Positions 43,552 through 53,075 of a stretch of DNA of 64,000 bases are shown here, one piece after another. Each line of letters opens with the position of its first letter. Position 1 is the first letter of the stretch. Below the pieces are notes generated by a model that saw only the letters and a program-made list of their open reading frames with translations, did no database searches and was not told the DNA's origin. Position numbers and translations under genes: made by a program. Source of the stretch: Sphaerospermopsis torques-reginae ITEP-024 (GTDB lineage: Bacteria; Cyanobacteriota; Cyanobacteriia; Cyanobacteriales; Nostocaceae); NCBI RefSeq assembly GCF_019598945.1, contig NZ_CP080598.1, positions 4,464,001-4,528,000 of the forward strand, written 5' to 3'.

Positions 43552-43824
43552 GGGAGCATCCCAAATGTGTAAGTTTATTTTTTGTCTGAGGTTAAGACAT
43601 AAAATGAACTAACCACGAAGGAGCGAAGGACACGAAGGTAAGAAGAAAGAAGAGAGTTTTCAGGGAGCATTCCAAATGTGTAAGTTGATTTTGATCTCAC
43701 GGAAAAAATGATCTAAGGGACTGATATGATTGAACCGCAAAGGACGCAAAGGACACAAAGGTAAGAGAGTTGAAGAGATTTTTTGGTGTTGCTGCGGTTA
43801 TTTTTTCAAAATTGGGATGCTCCC
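43552..43824 (+). mobile_element. Composite MITE: truncated copy plus complete 162-bp copy
   Basis: Starts GGGAGCATCCCAAATGTG at 43552; a second, complete unit runs from GGGAGCATTCCAAATGTG at 43663 to TTGGGATGCTCCC at 43824 (162 bp). The whole composite is flanked by the 9-bp direct repeat GCTAAAATC (43543-43551 and 43825-43833), so it either moved as a unit or the second copy inserted into the first and replaced its right end. Confidence 0.78.
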
Positions 43825-43833
43825 GCTAAAATC

Positions 43834-44118
43834 TAACGACTCGCTGAAAGCTGATTGCTGATTGCTTACCGAAAACTTAAAAGAATATAAACTGCATTTT
43901 TATCTGAAAAAAAATGCTATTGTGGATACAGAATACAATAGGCATCTTTCCGACTTAGTAAAACTTTAGTAAAACGGCTGTAAATGGAGCTTAAATCCTG
44001 AAATTCCTTATATATTAAGACTTTCAGAAGAAATAGAGTAGGATTTGAGTACATTGTAAATGTAAGCGAAAATTCAATAATATTTTATCCAAACCCTGAC
44101 AGAGATTGGGTTTTGAAT
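43834..44118. other. Far-upstream nifB region
   Basis: No ORF seen. A GAGTACAT at 44046-44053 is a one-base variant of the GAGTACAA box and may be an additional site of the nif module that follows. Confidence 0.5.
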
Positions 44119-44275
44119 GAGTACAAAGAAATCCTGAACCCCAGTTTATAAATACTCGTACCCCAAGCAAAAAATACTAGCACCCATACCCGAAAAAATA
44201 TTATTTAATTAATGTAATCCTTGCAGAGATAGGGAATTATAGAACTGAGTACAAACATAATAAATCCAATAAATC
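44119..44275 (+). promoter_or_regulatory. nif regulatory module upstream of nifB (shared with nifP)
   Basis: Order: GAGTACAA (44119-44126), CGTACCCC (44157-44164), CTAGCACCC (44177-44185), ATAGGGA, GAGTACAA (44247-44254), AATAAATCCAATAAATC (44259-44275). Start-to-start spacings 38, 20, 70 and 12 against 37, 20, 71 and 12 before nifP. It ends 425 bp before the nifB start, consistent with a long nifB leader. Probably the promoter/activator region of the operon. Confidence 0.78.
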
Positions 44276-44699
44276 CTATCCTAGAGATAGCAAAAAGCCA
44301 TATAAAAAGTGCTGCTATAAATCATTTATCGCCAATCACTTAACGCTCCTTAACAAATCAACAGCGAAAAGTGAGTGGAGGGATGAGATAGCACCATGCC
44401 TGAAGTGAAAGGAAGTCGCGGCTGTACCCATCTACCCAAAACCCAAAGTTAACACACACCAGCCAAACTTCAAGGATTGATTGCCCGATCAATTTTGGAT
44501 TTTAGATTTTAGATTTGGGATTTTGAATTAAATGTCACCAAAATTTAGAATCTATCATAAATTACCAAAATTGATATTATTGCCAAATTAACCCTTGGGG
44601 GCAAAGAGAGTATAAACGCGACTTCAGTTCATAGGCATTGGAAGGAGCAACGGCATCTCCCACAGTGGCCATCTAGTCCACCGACGTTTGCGAAATTCA
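44276..44699. other. Probable nifB leader region
   Basis: No gene of known family. It contains an 18-codon ORF at 44396-44452 (MPEVKGSRGCTHLPKTQS), a TTTTAGA heptamer stretch (44491-44520) and, just before nifB, CATTGGAAGGAGCAACGGC and GCCATCTAGTCCACCGACG, which could fold with each other. The ribosome site nearest the nifB ATG is weak. Confidence 0.5.
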
Positions 44700-46136
44700 A
44701 TGACACTACCGGCTACAGGACTCCTCACCTCCTCCGAACAGGAACCCAATCTCAAAGCCAAATCTGGTGGTTGCGGTTGCGATAGCAGCACAGCACCAGA
44801 AATGGACGAAAAACTCAAAGCACGCATCGCCAACCATCCTTGTTACAGCGAAGAAGCGCATCACCATTATGCACGGATGCACGTTGCCGTTGCCCCAGCT
44901 TGCAACATTCAATGTAACTATTGTAACCGCAAGTATGACTGCGCTAACGAAAGTCGTCCGGGGGTAGTCAGTGAGTTACTGACACCAGAAGAAGCTGCAC
45001 ATAAAGTATTAGTTGTAGCGAGTAAAATTCCCCAAATGACAGTTTTGGGAATAGCTGGACCTGGCGATCCTTTAGCAAACCCCGAAAAAACATTTCGTAC
45101 CTTTGAGTTGATTGCAGATAAAGCACCAGATATTAAGCTTTGTTTATCAACCAACGGTTTGATGCTACCAGAATATATTGATCGCATCAAACAATTAAAT
45201 ATAGATCACGTTACCATCACCCTCAACACCATTGATCCAGAAATAGGCGCACAAATTTATTCTTGGGTTCACTATAAACGCAAACGTTATAGAGGTGTAG
45301 AAGGTGCGAAAATTCTGCTAGAAAAGCAGATGGAAGGATTGCAAGCTTTAAAAGAAGCTGACATTTTGTGTAAAGTTAATTCTGTGATGATTCCCGGAAT
45401 TAATGATCAACACTTGGTAGAAGTTAACAAAGCAATTCGTGAAAAAGGTGCATTCCTGCACAACATCATGCCGCTAATTTCTGCCCCAGAACATGGTACA
45501 CATTTTGGTTTAACTGGTCAACGTGGACCAACCAACAAAGAACTGAAAGAAGTACAGGATCAATGTTCTGGTAACATGAAAATGATGCGTCACTGTCGCC
45601 AGTGTCGTGCCGATGCGGTAGGATTATTAGGAGAAGACCGCAGCCAGGAATTTACTAAAGAGAAATTCTTGGAAATGTCCCCAGAATATGACTTAGAAAA
45701 ACGTCAAGAAGTACAGGAAGGAATTGAGAAATTTAGAGAAGAAATCAAACTAGCAAAAGAGAAAGTTAAGGCTGAAAAACAAACAGCTACTAAGGAAAAA
45801 ATTCTCGTTGCAGTTGCTACTAAAGGCGGTGGTTTAGTTAACCAACACTTCGGACACGCGAAAGAATTTCAAGTTTACGAAGTTGATGGAAATGAAGTTC
45901 GTTATGCAGGACATCGCCGAATTGATCAATATTGTCAAGGTGGATACGGCGAAGAAGCAACCGCAGAGAATATAATGAAAGCAATTGCAGATTGCAAAGC
46001 GGTTTTAGTTTCCAAAATTGGCAACTGTCCTAAAGAGAAACTGCACGCAGCCGGCATACAGACTGTTGAAGCTTACGATGTAATCGAAAAAGTTGCTTTA
46101 GAGTTTTACGAGCAGTATGTAAAGGCGAAACAGTAA
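44700..46136 (+). CDS. nifB: Nitrogenase cofactor biosynthesis radical SAM protein NifB
   Basis: A protein of 478 residues from the ATG at 44700 ([17 protein letters not shown]); a TTG twelve bases earlier is in frame. The radical SAM cluster motif is [14 protein letters not shown]. Other blocks: [35 protein letters not shown], and [19 protein letters not shown] with cysteines for extra clusters. The C-terminal ~100 residues ([20 protein letters not shown]) form the NifX/NafY-like domain. It makes NifB-co, the 8Fe-9S-C core of FeMo-co. First gene of the rightward operon. Confidence 0.97.
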   Translation: MTLPATGLLTSSEQEPNLKAKSGGCGCDSSTAPEMDEKLKARIANHPCYSEEAHHHYARMHVAVAPACNIQCNYCNRKYDCANESRPGVVSELLTPEEAAHKVLVVASKIPQMTVLGIAGPGDPLANPEKTFRTFELIADKAPDIKLCLSTNGLMLPEYIDRIKQLNIDHVTITLNTIDPEIGAQIYSWVHYKRKRYRGVEGAKILLEKQMEGLQALKEADILCKVNSVMIPGINDQHLVEVNKAIREKGAFLHNIMPLISAPEHGTHFGLTGQRGPTNKELKEVQDQCSGNMKMMRHCRQCRADAVGLLGEDRSQEFTKEKFLEMSPEYDLEKRQEVQEGIEKFREEIKLAKEKVKAEKQTATKEKILVAVATKGGGLVNQHFGHAKEFQVYEVDGNEVRYAGHRRIDQYCQGGYGEEATAENIMKAIADCKAVLVSKIGNCPKEKLHAAGIQTVEAYDVIEKVALEFYEQYVKAKQ

Positions 46137-46252
46137 TGAATATTTAGGAAGTCAAAAGTCAAAAGTTTGAAGAATACTGTTCTTTTTACTTCTCACTTTT
46201 GCCTTCTCTATTCACCCATTACTACAGCCCAAAACCTCAAAGGAGAATAATC

Positions 46253-46591
46253 ATGGCTTACACAATTACTAGCCAGTGTATTTCCTGTAATCTTTGTGTG
46301 TCTGTATGTCCTAATGGTGCAATTCAAGAAGTTGAAGGTAAGCACGTAATTGATTCTGAAAAGTGTACAAACTGTGCTAATACTATTTACACTGTTCCTC
46401 AATGTAAAGCAGTTTGTCCTACAGCTAGTGGTTGTGTAGAAGAATCAAAAGATTATTGGGAAATGTGGTTTGCTACTTATAACCGCGTGATTGCAAAATT
46501 AACCAATAAACAAGATTATTGGGAACGCTGGTATAACACTTATTCCCAGAAATTAGCGGAACAATTGAAAAAACAACAAGCAGTGATTTAG
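46253..46591 (+). CDS. fdxN: Bacterial-type 2[4Fe-4S] ferredoxin FdxN
   Basis: A protein of 112 residues. N-terminal CISCNLCVSVCPNGAI and later CTNCANTIYTVPQCKAVCPT supply the eight cysteines of two [4Fe-4S] clusters; the second has the long insertion usual in nif ferredoxins. The tail contains a repeated DYWExWxxTYxxxxAxLxxK. It lies between nifB and nifS, as in Anabaena, and probably supplies electrons to NifB. The reading frame is continuous: unlike Anabaena PCC 7120, there is no fdxN excision element here. Good ribosome site (AAAGGAGAA). Confidence 0.95.
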   Translation: MAYTITSQCISCNLCVSVCPNGAIQEVEGKHVIDSEKCTNCANTIYTVPQCKAVCPTASGCVEESKDYWEMWFATYNRVIAKLTNKQDYWERWYNTYSQKLAEQLKKQQAVI

Positions 46592-46690
46592 GTGACAGGT
46601 GACAGGTGACAGGTGACAGTAAAGAAGTTTTTAGCAATTACCAATTACCAATTACCAATTACCTATCACCAATTACCCAAATCCAATAAA
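46592..46690. repeat. Heptamer arrays between fdxN and nifS
   Basis: (AGGTGAC)n at 46592-46618, then (CAATTAC)n mixed with TATCACC at 46634-46679. STRR repeats in nif intergenic spacers are a known trait of heterocystous cyanobacteria. Confidence 0.85.
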
Positions 46691-46714
46691 CAATAAATCA
46701 TAACTAAGTAAATA

Positions 46715-47935
46715 GTGAGTGAAATGTTAAAGAATTGCATCTATCTCGATAATAATGCAACTACAAAAGTAGATCCTCAAGTTTTGGAAGCTATGCTACC
46801 TTACTTGACTGACTACTATGCTAATCCTTCTAGTATGCACACTTTTGGCGGTCAATTAGCTAAAGATGTGAAAGTGGCTAGAGAAAATGTTGCAGCTTTA
46901 TTGGGAGCAGAAGATTCATCGGAAATTGTCTTTACAAGTTGTGGTACTGAAGGTGATAATGCTGCTATTCGTGCGGCGTTATTAGCTCAACCAGATAAAC
47001 GCCACATCATCACTTCCCAGGTAGAACATCCCGCTGTTTTAAATGTCTGCAAACAATTAGAAACTCAAGGTTATCAAGTTACTTATTTGTCTGTTAATAG
47101 TAAGGGACAAATAGACTTGAATGAGTTGGAAGCTTCTCTCACTGGCAACACTGCTTTAGTAACAGTAATGTATGCCAATAATGAAACCGGCACAATTTTT
47201 CCAATTGAAGAAATTGGTGCTAGAGTAAAAGAGTATGGAGCTATCTTTCACGTTGATGCAGTACAAGCGGTAGGTAAAGTACCCTTGAATATGAAGACCA
47301 GCACAATTGATATGTTAACAATATCTGGTCATAAAATTCACGCTCCCAAGGGTATTGGTGCTTTGTATGTGAAACGTGGTGTGAGATTCCGTCCTTTCTT
47401 AATAGGTGGACACCAAGAAAGAGGACGTAGAGCAGGTACAGAAAACGTTCCTGGAATTATCGCTTTAGGCAAAGCTGCGGAACTGGAACTGTTACACTTA
47501 GAAGAGGCGACAAAGAGAGAAAGAAAATTGCGCGATCGCCTCGAACAAAGTTTACTGGCTAAGATTCCTGATTGTGCAGTAAACGGTGATGTAAATAATA
47601 GATTGCCTAACACTTCTAACATCGGTTTCAAGTATATTGAAGGTGAAGCAATTCTGTTACTTTTGAATAAGCATAATATTTGTGCTTCCTCTGGTTCTGC
47701 TTGTACTTCGGGTTCTCTTGAACCATCTCACGTTTTACGAGCAATGGGTTTACCCTACACTACTTTACATGGTTCAATTCGTTTCAGTCTTTGTCGCTAC
47801 ACCACTGAAGAAGAAATTGATCAAGTAATTGCAGTAATGCCAGAAATTGTTGAAAGACTACGTGCATTATCTCCCTTCAAAAATGATGATGCAAGTTGGT
47901 TACAACAACATGGACAAACTTTAGTAAATCGGTAA
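46715..47935 (+). CDS. nifS: Cysteine desulfurase NifS
   Basis: A protein of 406 residues (MLKNCIYLDNNATTKVDPQV at residue 4 is an alternative start at 46724). PLP enzyme: FTSCGTEGDNAAIRAALL, VNGTG-like YANNETGTIFPIEEIG, HVDAVQAVGKVPLN, SGHKIHAPKGIGALYV with the PLP lysine, and SSGSACTSGSLEPSHVLRAM with the active-site cysteine. It delivers sulfur from cysteine to NifU. The length is typical. Confidence 0.97.
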   Translation: MSEMLKNCIYLDNNATTKVDPQVLEAMLPYLTDYYANPSSMHTFGGQLAKDVKVARENVAALLGAEDSSEIVFTSCGTEGDNAAIRAALLAQPDKRHIITSQVEHPAVLNVCKQLETQGYQVTYLSVNSKGQIDLNELEASLTGNTALVTVMYANNETGTIFPIEEIGARVKEYGAIFHVDAVQAVGKVPLNMKTSTIDMLTISGHKIHAPKGIGALYVKRGVRFRPFLIGGHQERGRRAGTENVPGIIALGKAAELELLHLEEATKRERKLRDRLEQSLLAKIPDCAVNGDVNNRLPNTSNIGFKYIEGEAILLLLNKHNICASSGSACTSGSLEPSHVLRAMGLPYTTLHGSIRFSLCRYTTEEEIDQVIAVMPEIVERLRALSPFKNDDASWLQQHGQTLVNR

Positions 47936-48067
47936 TAGGTAATGGGTAATGGGTAATGGGTAATAGCAAATATATTGTTTCAATTACCAATTACCAATCA
48001 CCAATCACCAATTACCAATCATCAATCCAAAATCTAAAATCCAAAATCCAAAATCCAAAATTAACTA
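47936..48067. repeat. Heptamer arrays between nifS and nifU
   Basis: (GGTAATG)n at 47934-47966, (CCAATTA/CCAATCA)n at 47986-48022 and (CCAAAAT)n at 48024-48060. The nifU reading frame is open through the array back to 47956, but that would add a low-complexity ITNYQSPITNYQ tail foreign to NifU. Confidence 0.88.
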
Positions 48068-48969
48068 TGTGGGACTACACTGAGAAAGTATTAGAATTGT
48101 TTTACGAGCCTAAAAATCAAGGCGCAATTGAAGATAATCATGAACCTGGTGTAAAGGTTTCTGTGGGTGATGTAGGAAGTATCGCTTGTGGTGATGCTTT
48201 AAGATTACATTTAAAAATTGAAGAAGCAACTGATAAAATTCTTGATGCTCGTTTTCAAACCTTTGGTTGTACCAGTGCGATCGCTTCTTCTAGTGCTTTA
48301 ACTGAAATGGTTAAAGGTCTAACTTTAGATGAAGCTTTGAAAGTTACAAATAAGGAAATCGCTGCATATTTGGGTGGTTTACCTGAAGCGAAAATGCACT
48401 GTTCTGTTATGGGTCAGGAAGCTTTAGAAGCTGCTATCTATAACTATCGTGGCATTCCTTTAGCGGCACATGATGACGATGATGAAGGTGTCCTAATCTG
48501 TAGTTGTTTTGGAATAACTGATGCTAAGATCAAGAAAGCAGTAAGACAGAATAACCTCTTCAGTGCAGAACAGGTAACAAATTATGTAAAAGCTGGTGGC
48601 GGATGCGGTTCTTGTTTAGTGAAGATTGATGATATAATAAAGGAAGTTAAGCAAGAGTACGAGAAAGAACTCGCAAGTACAAATGGCTCAACAGCTAACA
48701 AAGAAATTTCCACAGTAGGGCAACAAAAACCATTAACTAATGTTCAAAGAATCGCCCTAATTCAAAAAGTATTAGATGAAGAAGTCAGACCCGTTTTAAT
48801 TGCCGATGGGGGAGATGTTGAACTTTACGATATTGAAGGCGATAAGGTGAAAGTAATTCTTAAAGGTGCTTGTGGTTCATGTCCAAGTAGCACTGCAACT
48901 TTAAAGATTGCGATTGAATCAAGATTACGCGATCGCGTCAACAAAGACATCATTGTTGAAGAAGTTTAG
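48068..48969 (+). CDS. nifU: Nitrogenase Fe-S cluster scaffold NifU
   Basis: A protein of 300 residues from the ATG at 48068 (MWDYTEKVLELFYEPKNQGA). Three domains: IscU-like (1-125; DVGSIACGDALR, FGCTSAIASSSA, LPEAKMHCSVMG), central [2Fe-2S] (about 135-185; VLICSCFGITDAKIKKAV, GGGCGSC), and C-terminal Nfu (about 225-300; VRPVLIADGGDVELYDIE, GACGSCPSST). It assembles clusters for NifH and NifB from sulfur of NifS. Full length. Confidence 0.97.
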
Positions 48970-49175
48970 TCACAATTGATAATTGACAATTGACAATTGA
49001 CAACTAACAAACCAGTAATTCTTACAACCTAATAAACACTATGAACACAACACTAAATTTATGTTTGGTAGAGCGATCGCCTCCATAACCTGGGACGCTC
49101 TATTACACGCTCACTGCCGTAGATACAAGGCGTGAGAAACCAACAAACAAAAGACCAGTAAACCACTAATACTAG

Positions 49176-49625
<450 letters not shown>

Positions 49626-49917
49626 GGGGGTTGTTTAGGGTTTTTGTTGGTGCTATTGTTTGATGATTTTTGTTTTTTTGTTCCCTATTTTTGCCCTGGG
49701 ATTTTTTGGGTAAATGGGGTTTTGGTTGGGGTTTTATGGTTTGGTTTTACCCTATTTTTTACCTTGTGTCAAGGGGGATACAGGATTTTTGATATATGTG
49801 TTACCTCACGCAGAGGAAGCAGAGGGAAAAATATTAAGTTTTTATACATTTGCGAGCAAAGTTATAATATCAAAATTATTCTGTATAATATGCTATTATT
49901 ACGTTACTTTTAATTAT

Positions 49918-50356
49918 ATGTCTAGTCTTAATCTCAAACCAACTCACAAACCTATTAAGCAATATTACGAAGAATTAGAAAATTTTAAAAGATTGGGTGT
50001 GGTTCATGAAACTGCGGTAAAAGTTGCTTTTCAAAAGTTGCTTGAGTTTTGCTGTCAGCAGTTTAAATGGACTCTGGTACAGGAGTATGCTATTACCAGA
50101 TCAAAAAGAAAACCTTTAAGGGTTGATGGTGCTTTAGTTGATGATTTTAATTTACCCCGTGCTTATTGGGAAGCGAAAGATAGTAAGGACAATTTAAAAA
50201 AAGAAGTTCAGAAAAAAATAGCGGTTGATTATCCTAAAGATAACATTATTTTTCAACAACCAGAAAGGGCAATTCTTTACCAAGATGGTAAATTAGTAAT
50301 GGATGAAGATATTACCAAACCCCAAAACTTAGTAGATGTATTGCGACAACTTTTTG
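49918..50356 (+). pseudogene. Type ISP restriction-modification enzyme, N-terminal nuclease fragment
   Basis: From the ATG at 49918, about 146 residues (MSSLNLKPTHKPIKQYYEEL, LLEFCCQQFKWTLVQEYAIT, VDGALVDDFNLPRAYWEAKD, YPKDNIIFQQPERAILYQDG) match the Mrr-like nuclease start of type ISP enzymes; Asp and E-A-K of PD-(D/E)XK are present. Homology ends at LVDVLRQLFEY, where a DUF433 fragment begins. The helicase and methyltransferase core is missing; the C-terminus of the same kind of enzyme lies at 51295-52623. Confidence 0.8.
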
Positions 50357-50512
50357 AATATTGCTACCGTTGTTGCTATGTTTGCTGAAGGAATGAGAGA
50401 TCAGGAAATTTTAGCAGCATATCCTGACTTAGAAATAGAGGATCTTCAGGAAGCTTTACATTATGCAGCACAAGCATTAAGAGAAAGAGAATTACCCTTA
50501 TTAAGCGCATGA
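50357..50512 (+). pseudogene. DUF433 antitoxin, C-terminal fragment
   Basis: Read from 50357: NIATVVAMFAEGMRDQEILA, AYPDLEIEDLQEALHYAAQA, LRERELPLLSA, stop. It is the second half of a DUF433 protein fused out of frame onto the broken nuclease fragment. The N-terminal half is missing, so this is a recombination scar. Confidence 0.65.
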
Positions 50513-50569
50513 AATTTATAATTGATAATGAAAAATGGTATAATAATTATATTCTCAAGGATGATACTC

Positions 50570-50794
50570 ATGGAAACACAAGAACTTAAAACTCTGATTC
50601 AAGAAACTGTAAGAGAAACAATGCTAGAAGTATTAAAGAAAGAAAGACTTGCTCTTTGTTTAGCTTTGATACCTCGTGTTAGTGACAGGGAAATGCAGGA
50701 AATTCAAGAACAATTTGGATCACCTTCAGATTATGATCAGGATGAATTTATCAATATGACGGATTGGGTGCGAAATGGAACTAAACTTCAGTAA
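50570..50794 (+). CDS. Putative antitoxin of a RelE-like module
   Basis: A protein of 74 residues from the ATG at 50570: METQELKTLIQETVRETMLE, VLKKERLALCLALIPRVSDR, EMQEIQEQFGSPSDYDQDEF. It is helical and acidic. It overlaps the toxin gene by 20 bases, which defines the pair. The longer in-frame start at 50522 is unlikely. Confidence 0.7.
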   Translation: METQELKTLIQETVRETMLEVLKKERLALCLALIPRVSDREMQEIQEQFGSPSDYDQDEFINMTDWVRNGTKLQ

Positions 50795-51056
50795 AAATGC
50801 GCTGAAATTTCTCAAAAAACTTTCAGATAAAGATACGGAGAGGGTACGTAATAAGATATTGCAACTGTTAAACTCAGTTGAAGAATCTGGTTTAGTACCA
50901 TCTGGAGAACTTGATATAAAAACATTAGAAGGAGAATGGCAAGGGTTTTTAAGAATGCGGGTAGGTAAAATTAGGATTATTTTTACAGTTGATATAGAAC
51001 AAGATCAACTACAAATTTATGATATAGGCTTTAGAGGTGATATTTATAAAACTTGA
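50775..51056 (+). CDS. RelE-family toxin
   Basis: A protein of 93 residues: MELNFSKNALKFLKKLSDKD, TERVRNKILQLLNSVEESGL, LEGEWQGFLRMRVGKIRIIF and IYDIGFRGDIYKT, the RelE/ParE fold with basic residues on the RNA-facing strand. It lies in the gap of the broken type ISP gene. Confidence 0.8.
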   Translation: MELNFSKNALKFLKKLSDKDTERVRNKILQLLNSVEESGLVPSGELDIKTLEGEWQGFLRMRVGKIRIIFTVDIEQDQLQIYDIGFRGDIYKT

Positions 51057-51097
51057 AAATATCAACAAAAATTAATTCCTATGGAACAAGGGTAAAA

Positions 51098-51268
51098 ATG
51101 AAAAAATCATTTCCTCATCACTTCACTATTGAAATAGAACAAGAAGATGATGGACGTTGGATAGCAGAAATTTTAGAAATACCTGGTGTTTTAGTTTATG
51201 GTTCAACTCAACAACAAGCAATATCTAATGTGCAAGCTTTAGCTTTACGAGTAATTGCTGATAAGTAA
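51098..51268 (+). CDS. HicB-like protein, copy 1 (no HicA beside it)
   Basis: A protein of 56 residues from the ATG at 51098: HHFTIEIEQEDDGRWIAEIL, EIPGVLVYGSTQQQAISNVQ, ALALRVIADK. It is nearly identical to the gene at 53075-53275. No toxin gene follows; instead the C-terminal fragment of the type ISP enzyme does. It is probably a leftover of a duplication. Confidence 0.7.
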   Translation: MKKSFPHHFTIEIEQEDDGRWIAEILEIPGVLVYGSTQQQAISNVQALALRVIADK

Positions 51269-51294
51269 AAAACAGGATTACAACCAGAGGATTT

Positions 51295-52623
51295 ATGAAA
51301 AAAGCAAAAATCTACTATGCGCGAATGGATGAATTTTGGACAAAGGAAGAAAAGTTAAAATATTTAGAAAACCTTAACTGGTATGATGTTGAATGGCAAG
51401 AAATTAAACCAGATAAAAATAATAATTGGTTAACTCAAGGTTTAGAAGATGATTTTGATAGTTTTATAGCAATTGGTAATCAAAATGCTAAAGCTGCTGT
51501 TAATCAAAATCAAGAAGTAGTATTTAAACTATTTAGTTTAGGTGTTAATACCAGTCGAAATTCTTGGGTTATTAATCATGATACTAAAATATTAGAATCT
51601 AATATAATAAAAACGATTGAAATTTACAATGAGCAGGTAATGAAATGGAAAAATCGAGATCATTCCTGCACAAATATTGATGATATTATTATTTATGATG
51701 AAACTAAAATTAACTGGAGTAGTACCCTTAAAAATTATCTTAAAAGAGGTATATTAAATAAATATAGTTATGATCAGATTCGTAATTATATTTATCGTCC
51801 TTTTTGTCATCAATATTTATATTTTGATAAAATATTAAATGATCGTCGTGGGCAATTTCCCTTAATATTTCCAACTTCTGAAACTGAACAAGAAAATCAG
51901 GTAATTTGGCTCAAAGTAGGAACAGAAGTTCCTATGTTTGCTCTTTGTGTAAATCATATTCCTGATTTATTACCTCAAGGTGGTTCTCAATGTTTCCCAT
52001 TCTACACTTACGATGAAGACGGAACAAACCGCCAAGAAAATATCACAGATTGGGCATTAAAACAATATCAAACCCATTACCAAGATACCACAATCACTAA
52101 ATGGGATATCTTCTATTATATCTATGCAGTGCTGCATCATCCCCACTACCGGGAACGTTACGCTGCGAACCTAAAAAGAGAACTTCCCCGTATTCCTTTC
52201 GCGCCCGAATTTTATCCTTTTGTCATAGCAGGAAAAAGACTAGCAGAAATTCATATTAACTACGAACAACAACCAGAATATCCCCTTAAACATCTGGAAA
52301 ATAAAGATTTACCCATTGATTGGCGAGTAGAAAAAATGCGCCTTTCTCAAGATAAAACCCAAATCAAATATAACGAATTTCTCACATTAACAGGAATACC
52401 ACCAGCAGTATTTGAATATCGTTTAGGCAACCGTTCCGCCTTAGATTGGATTATCAACCAATATCAAGTTACTACAGATTACCGTAGCGAAATCACAAAT
52501 GATCCCAATCGTTTGGAAGATGAAGAATATATTGTCAGGTTAATTAAACAGGTAATTACTGTGAGTTTAGAAACAGTGGAAATAGTTAATAATTTACCAG
52601 ATTTAGGTTTACCGAAAGACTGA
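51295..52623 (+). pseudogene. Type ISP restriction-modification enzyme, C-terminal specificity fragment
   Basis: About 442 residues match the part of type ISP (LlaBIII-like) enzymes after the methyltransferase: YYARMDEFWTKEEKLKYLEN, WLTQGLEDDFDSFIAIGNQN, INWSSTLKNYLKRGILNKYS, QCFPFYTYDEDGTNRQENIT, FYYIYAVLHHPHYRERYAAN, LKRELPRIPFAPEFYPFVIA. This region recognises the target sequence. With helicase and methyltransferase (normally ~800-1000 residues) gone, it cannot act as an R-M enzyme, although the frame is open and an ATG lies at its start. Confidence 0.83.
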
Positions 52624-52817
52624 TATTAACATTATCGCATTTATGGTGTGTGGGTTGTCGGTGCAATCGCTTTTTGGGTGTTGTGGTTTGTGAATGTGCG
52701 ATACCTTCCGTCAGCTACGCTAACGCATTTACTGGATCAAAGTAAGTAATTTTATGCTACAATTAACATAGAATATATATTTTTGAGTATTATCAGTTCC
52801 AAGATAAGGAGATAAAA

Positions 52818-53075
52818 ATGCAAATTACAATTAAGCCAGATCAAGAAAAATACATTCTTGAAAAATTACAAGTAGGTAAGTATAAAAATGTTGATGAGTT
52901 ATTATCCGCAGCTTTTCAACTTTTAGAACAACATGATGAAAAAGAAAAGCAACTTAGTGAATTAAGACGAAAAATTGCTGAAGGAACAAAACAAGTTCGT
53001 CAAGGTGAAGTAATTGAAGGTGAATTAGTTTTTCAACAATTACGAGAAAAGTTAAATTCTGTGGAGTTAATATAA
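52818..53075 (+). CDS. ParD-like antitoxin
   Basis: A protein of 85 residues: MQITIKPDQEKYILEKLQVG, KYKNVDELLSAAFQLLEQHD, the ribbon-helix-helix start of ParD/CopG proteins, then a helical tail. The expected ParE toxin is not next; its stop overlaps the start of the HicB-like gene (ATAATG), so modules have been shuffled. Confidence 0.78.
   Translation: MQITIKPDQEKYILEKLQVGKYKNVDELLSAAFQLLEQHDEKEKQLSELRRKIAEGTKQVRQGEVIEGELVFQQLREKLNSVELI

Noticed and set aside
46253-46591. fdxN excision element as in Anabaena PCC 7120
   Set aside because: The fdxN frame is complete and uninterrupted, with all cluster cysteines and a normal C-terminus.
47956-48067. NifU N-terminal extension of 37 residues
   Set aside because: It would translate heptamer repeats (ITNYQSPITNYQS); NifU homology starts exactly at the ATG at 48068.
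49644-49913. 89-codon ORF after nifH, rich in Phe/Cys/Trp
   Set aside because: Composition follows the T/G-rich DNA, no ribosome site and no family; treated as chance.
49714-49917. N-terminal extension of the type ISP fragment as a membrane segment
   Set aside because: The residues before MSSLNL are encoded by low-complexity T-rich DNA right after the nifH junction and do not match the family; the ATG at 49918 is the natural start.
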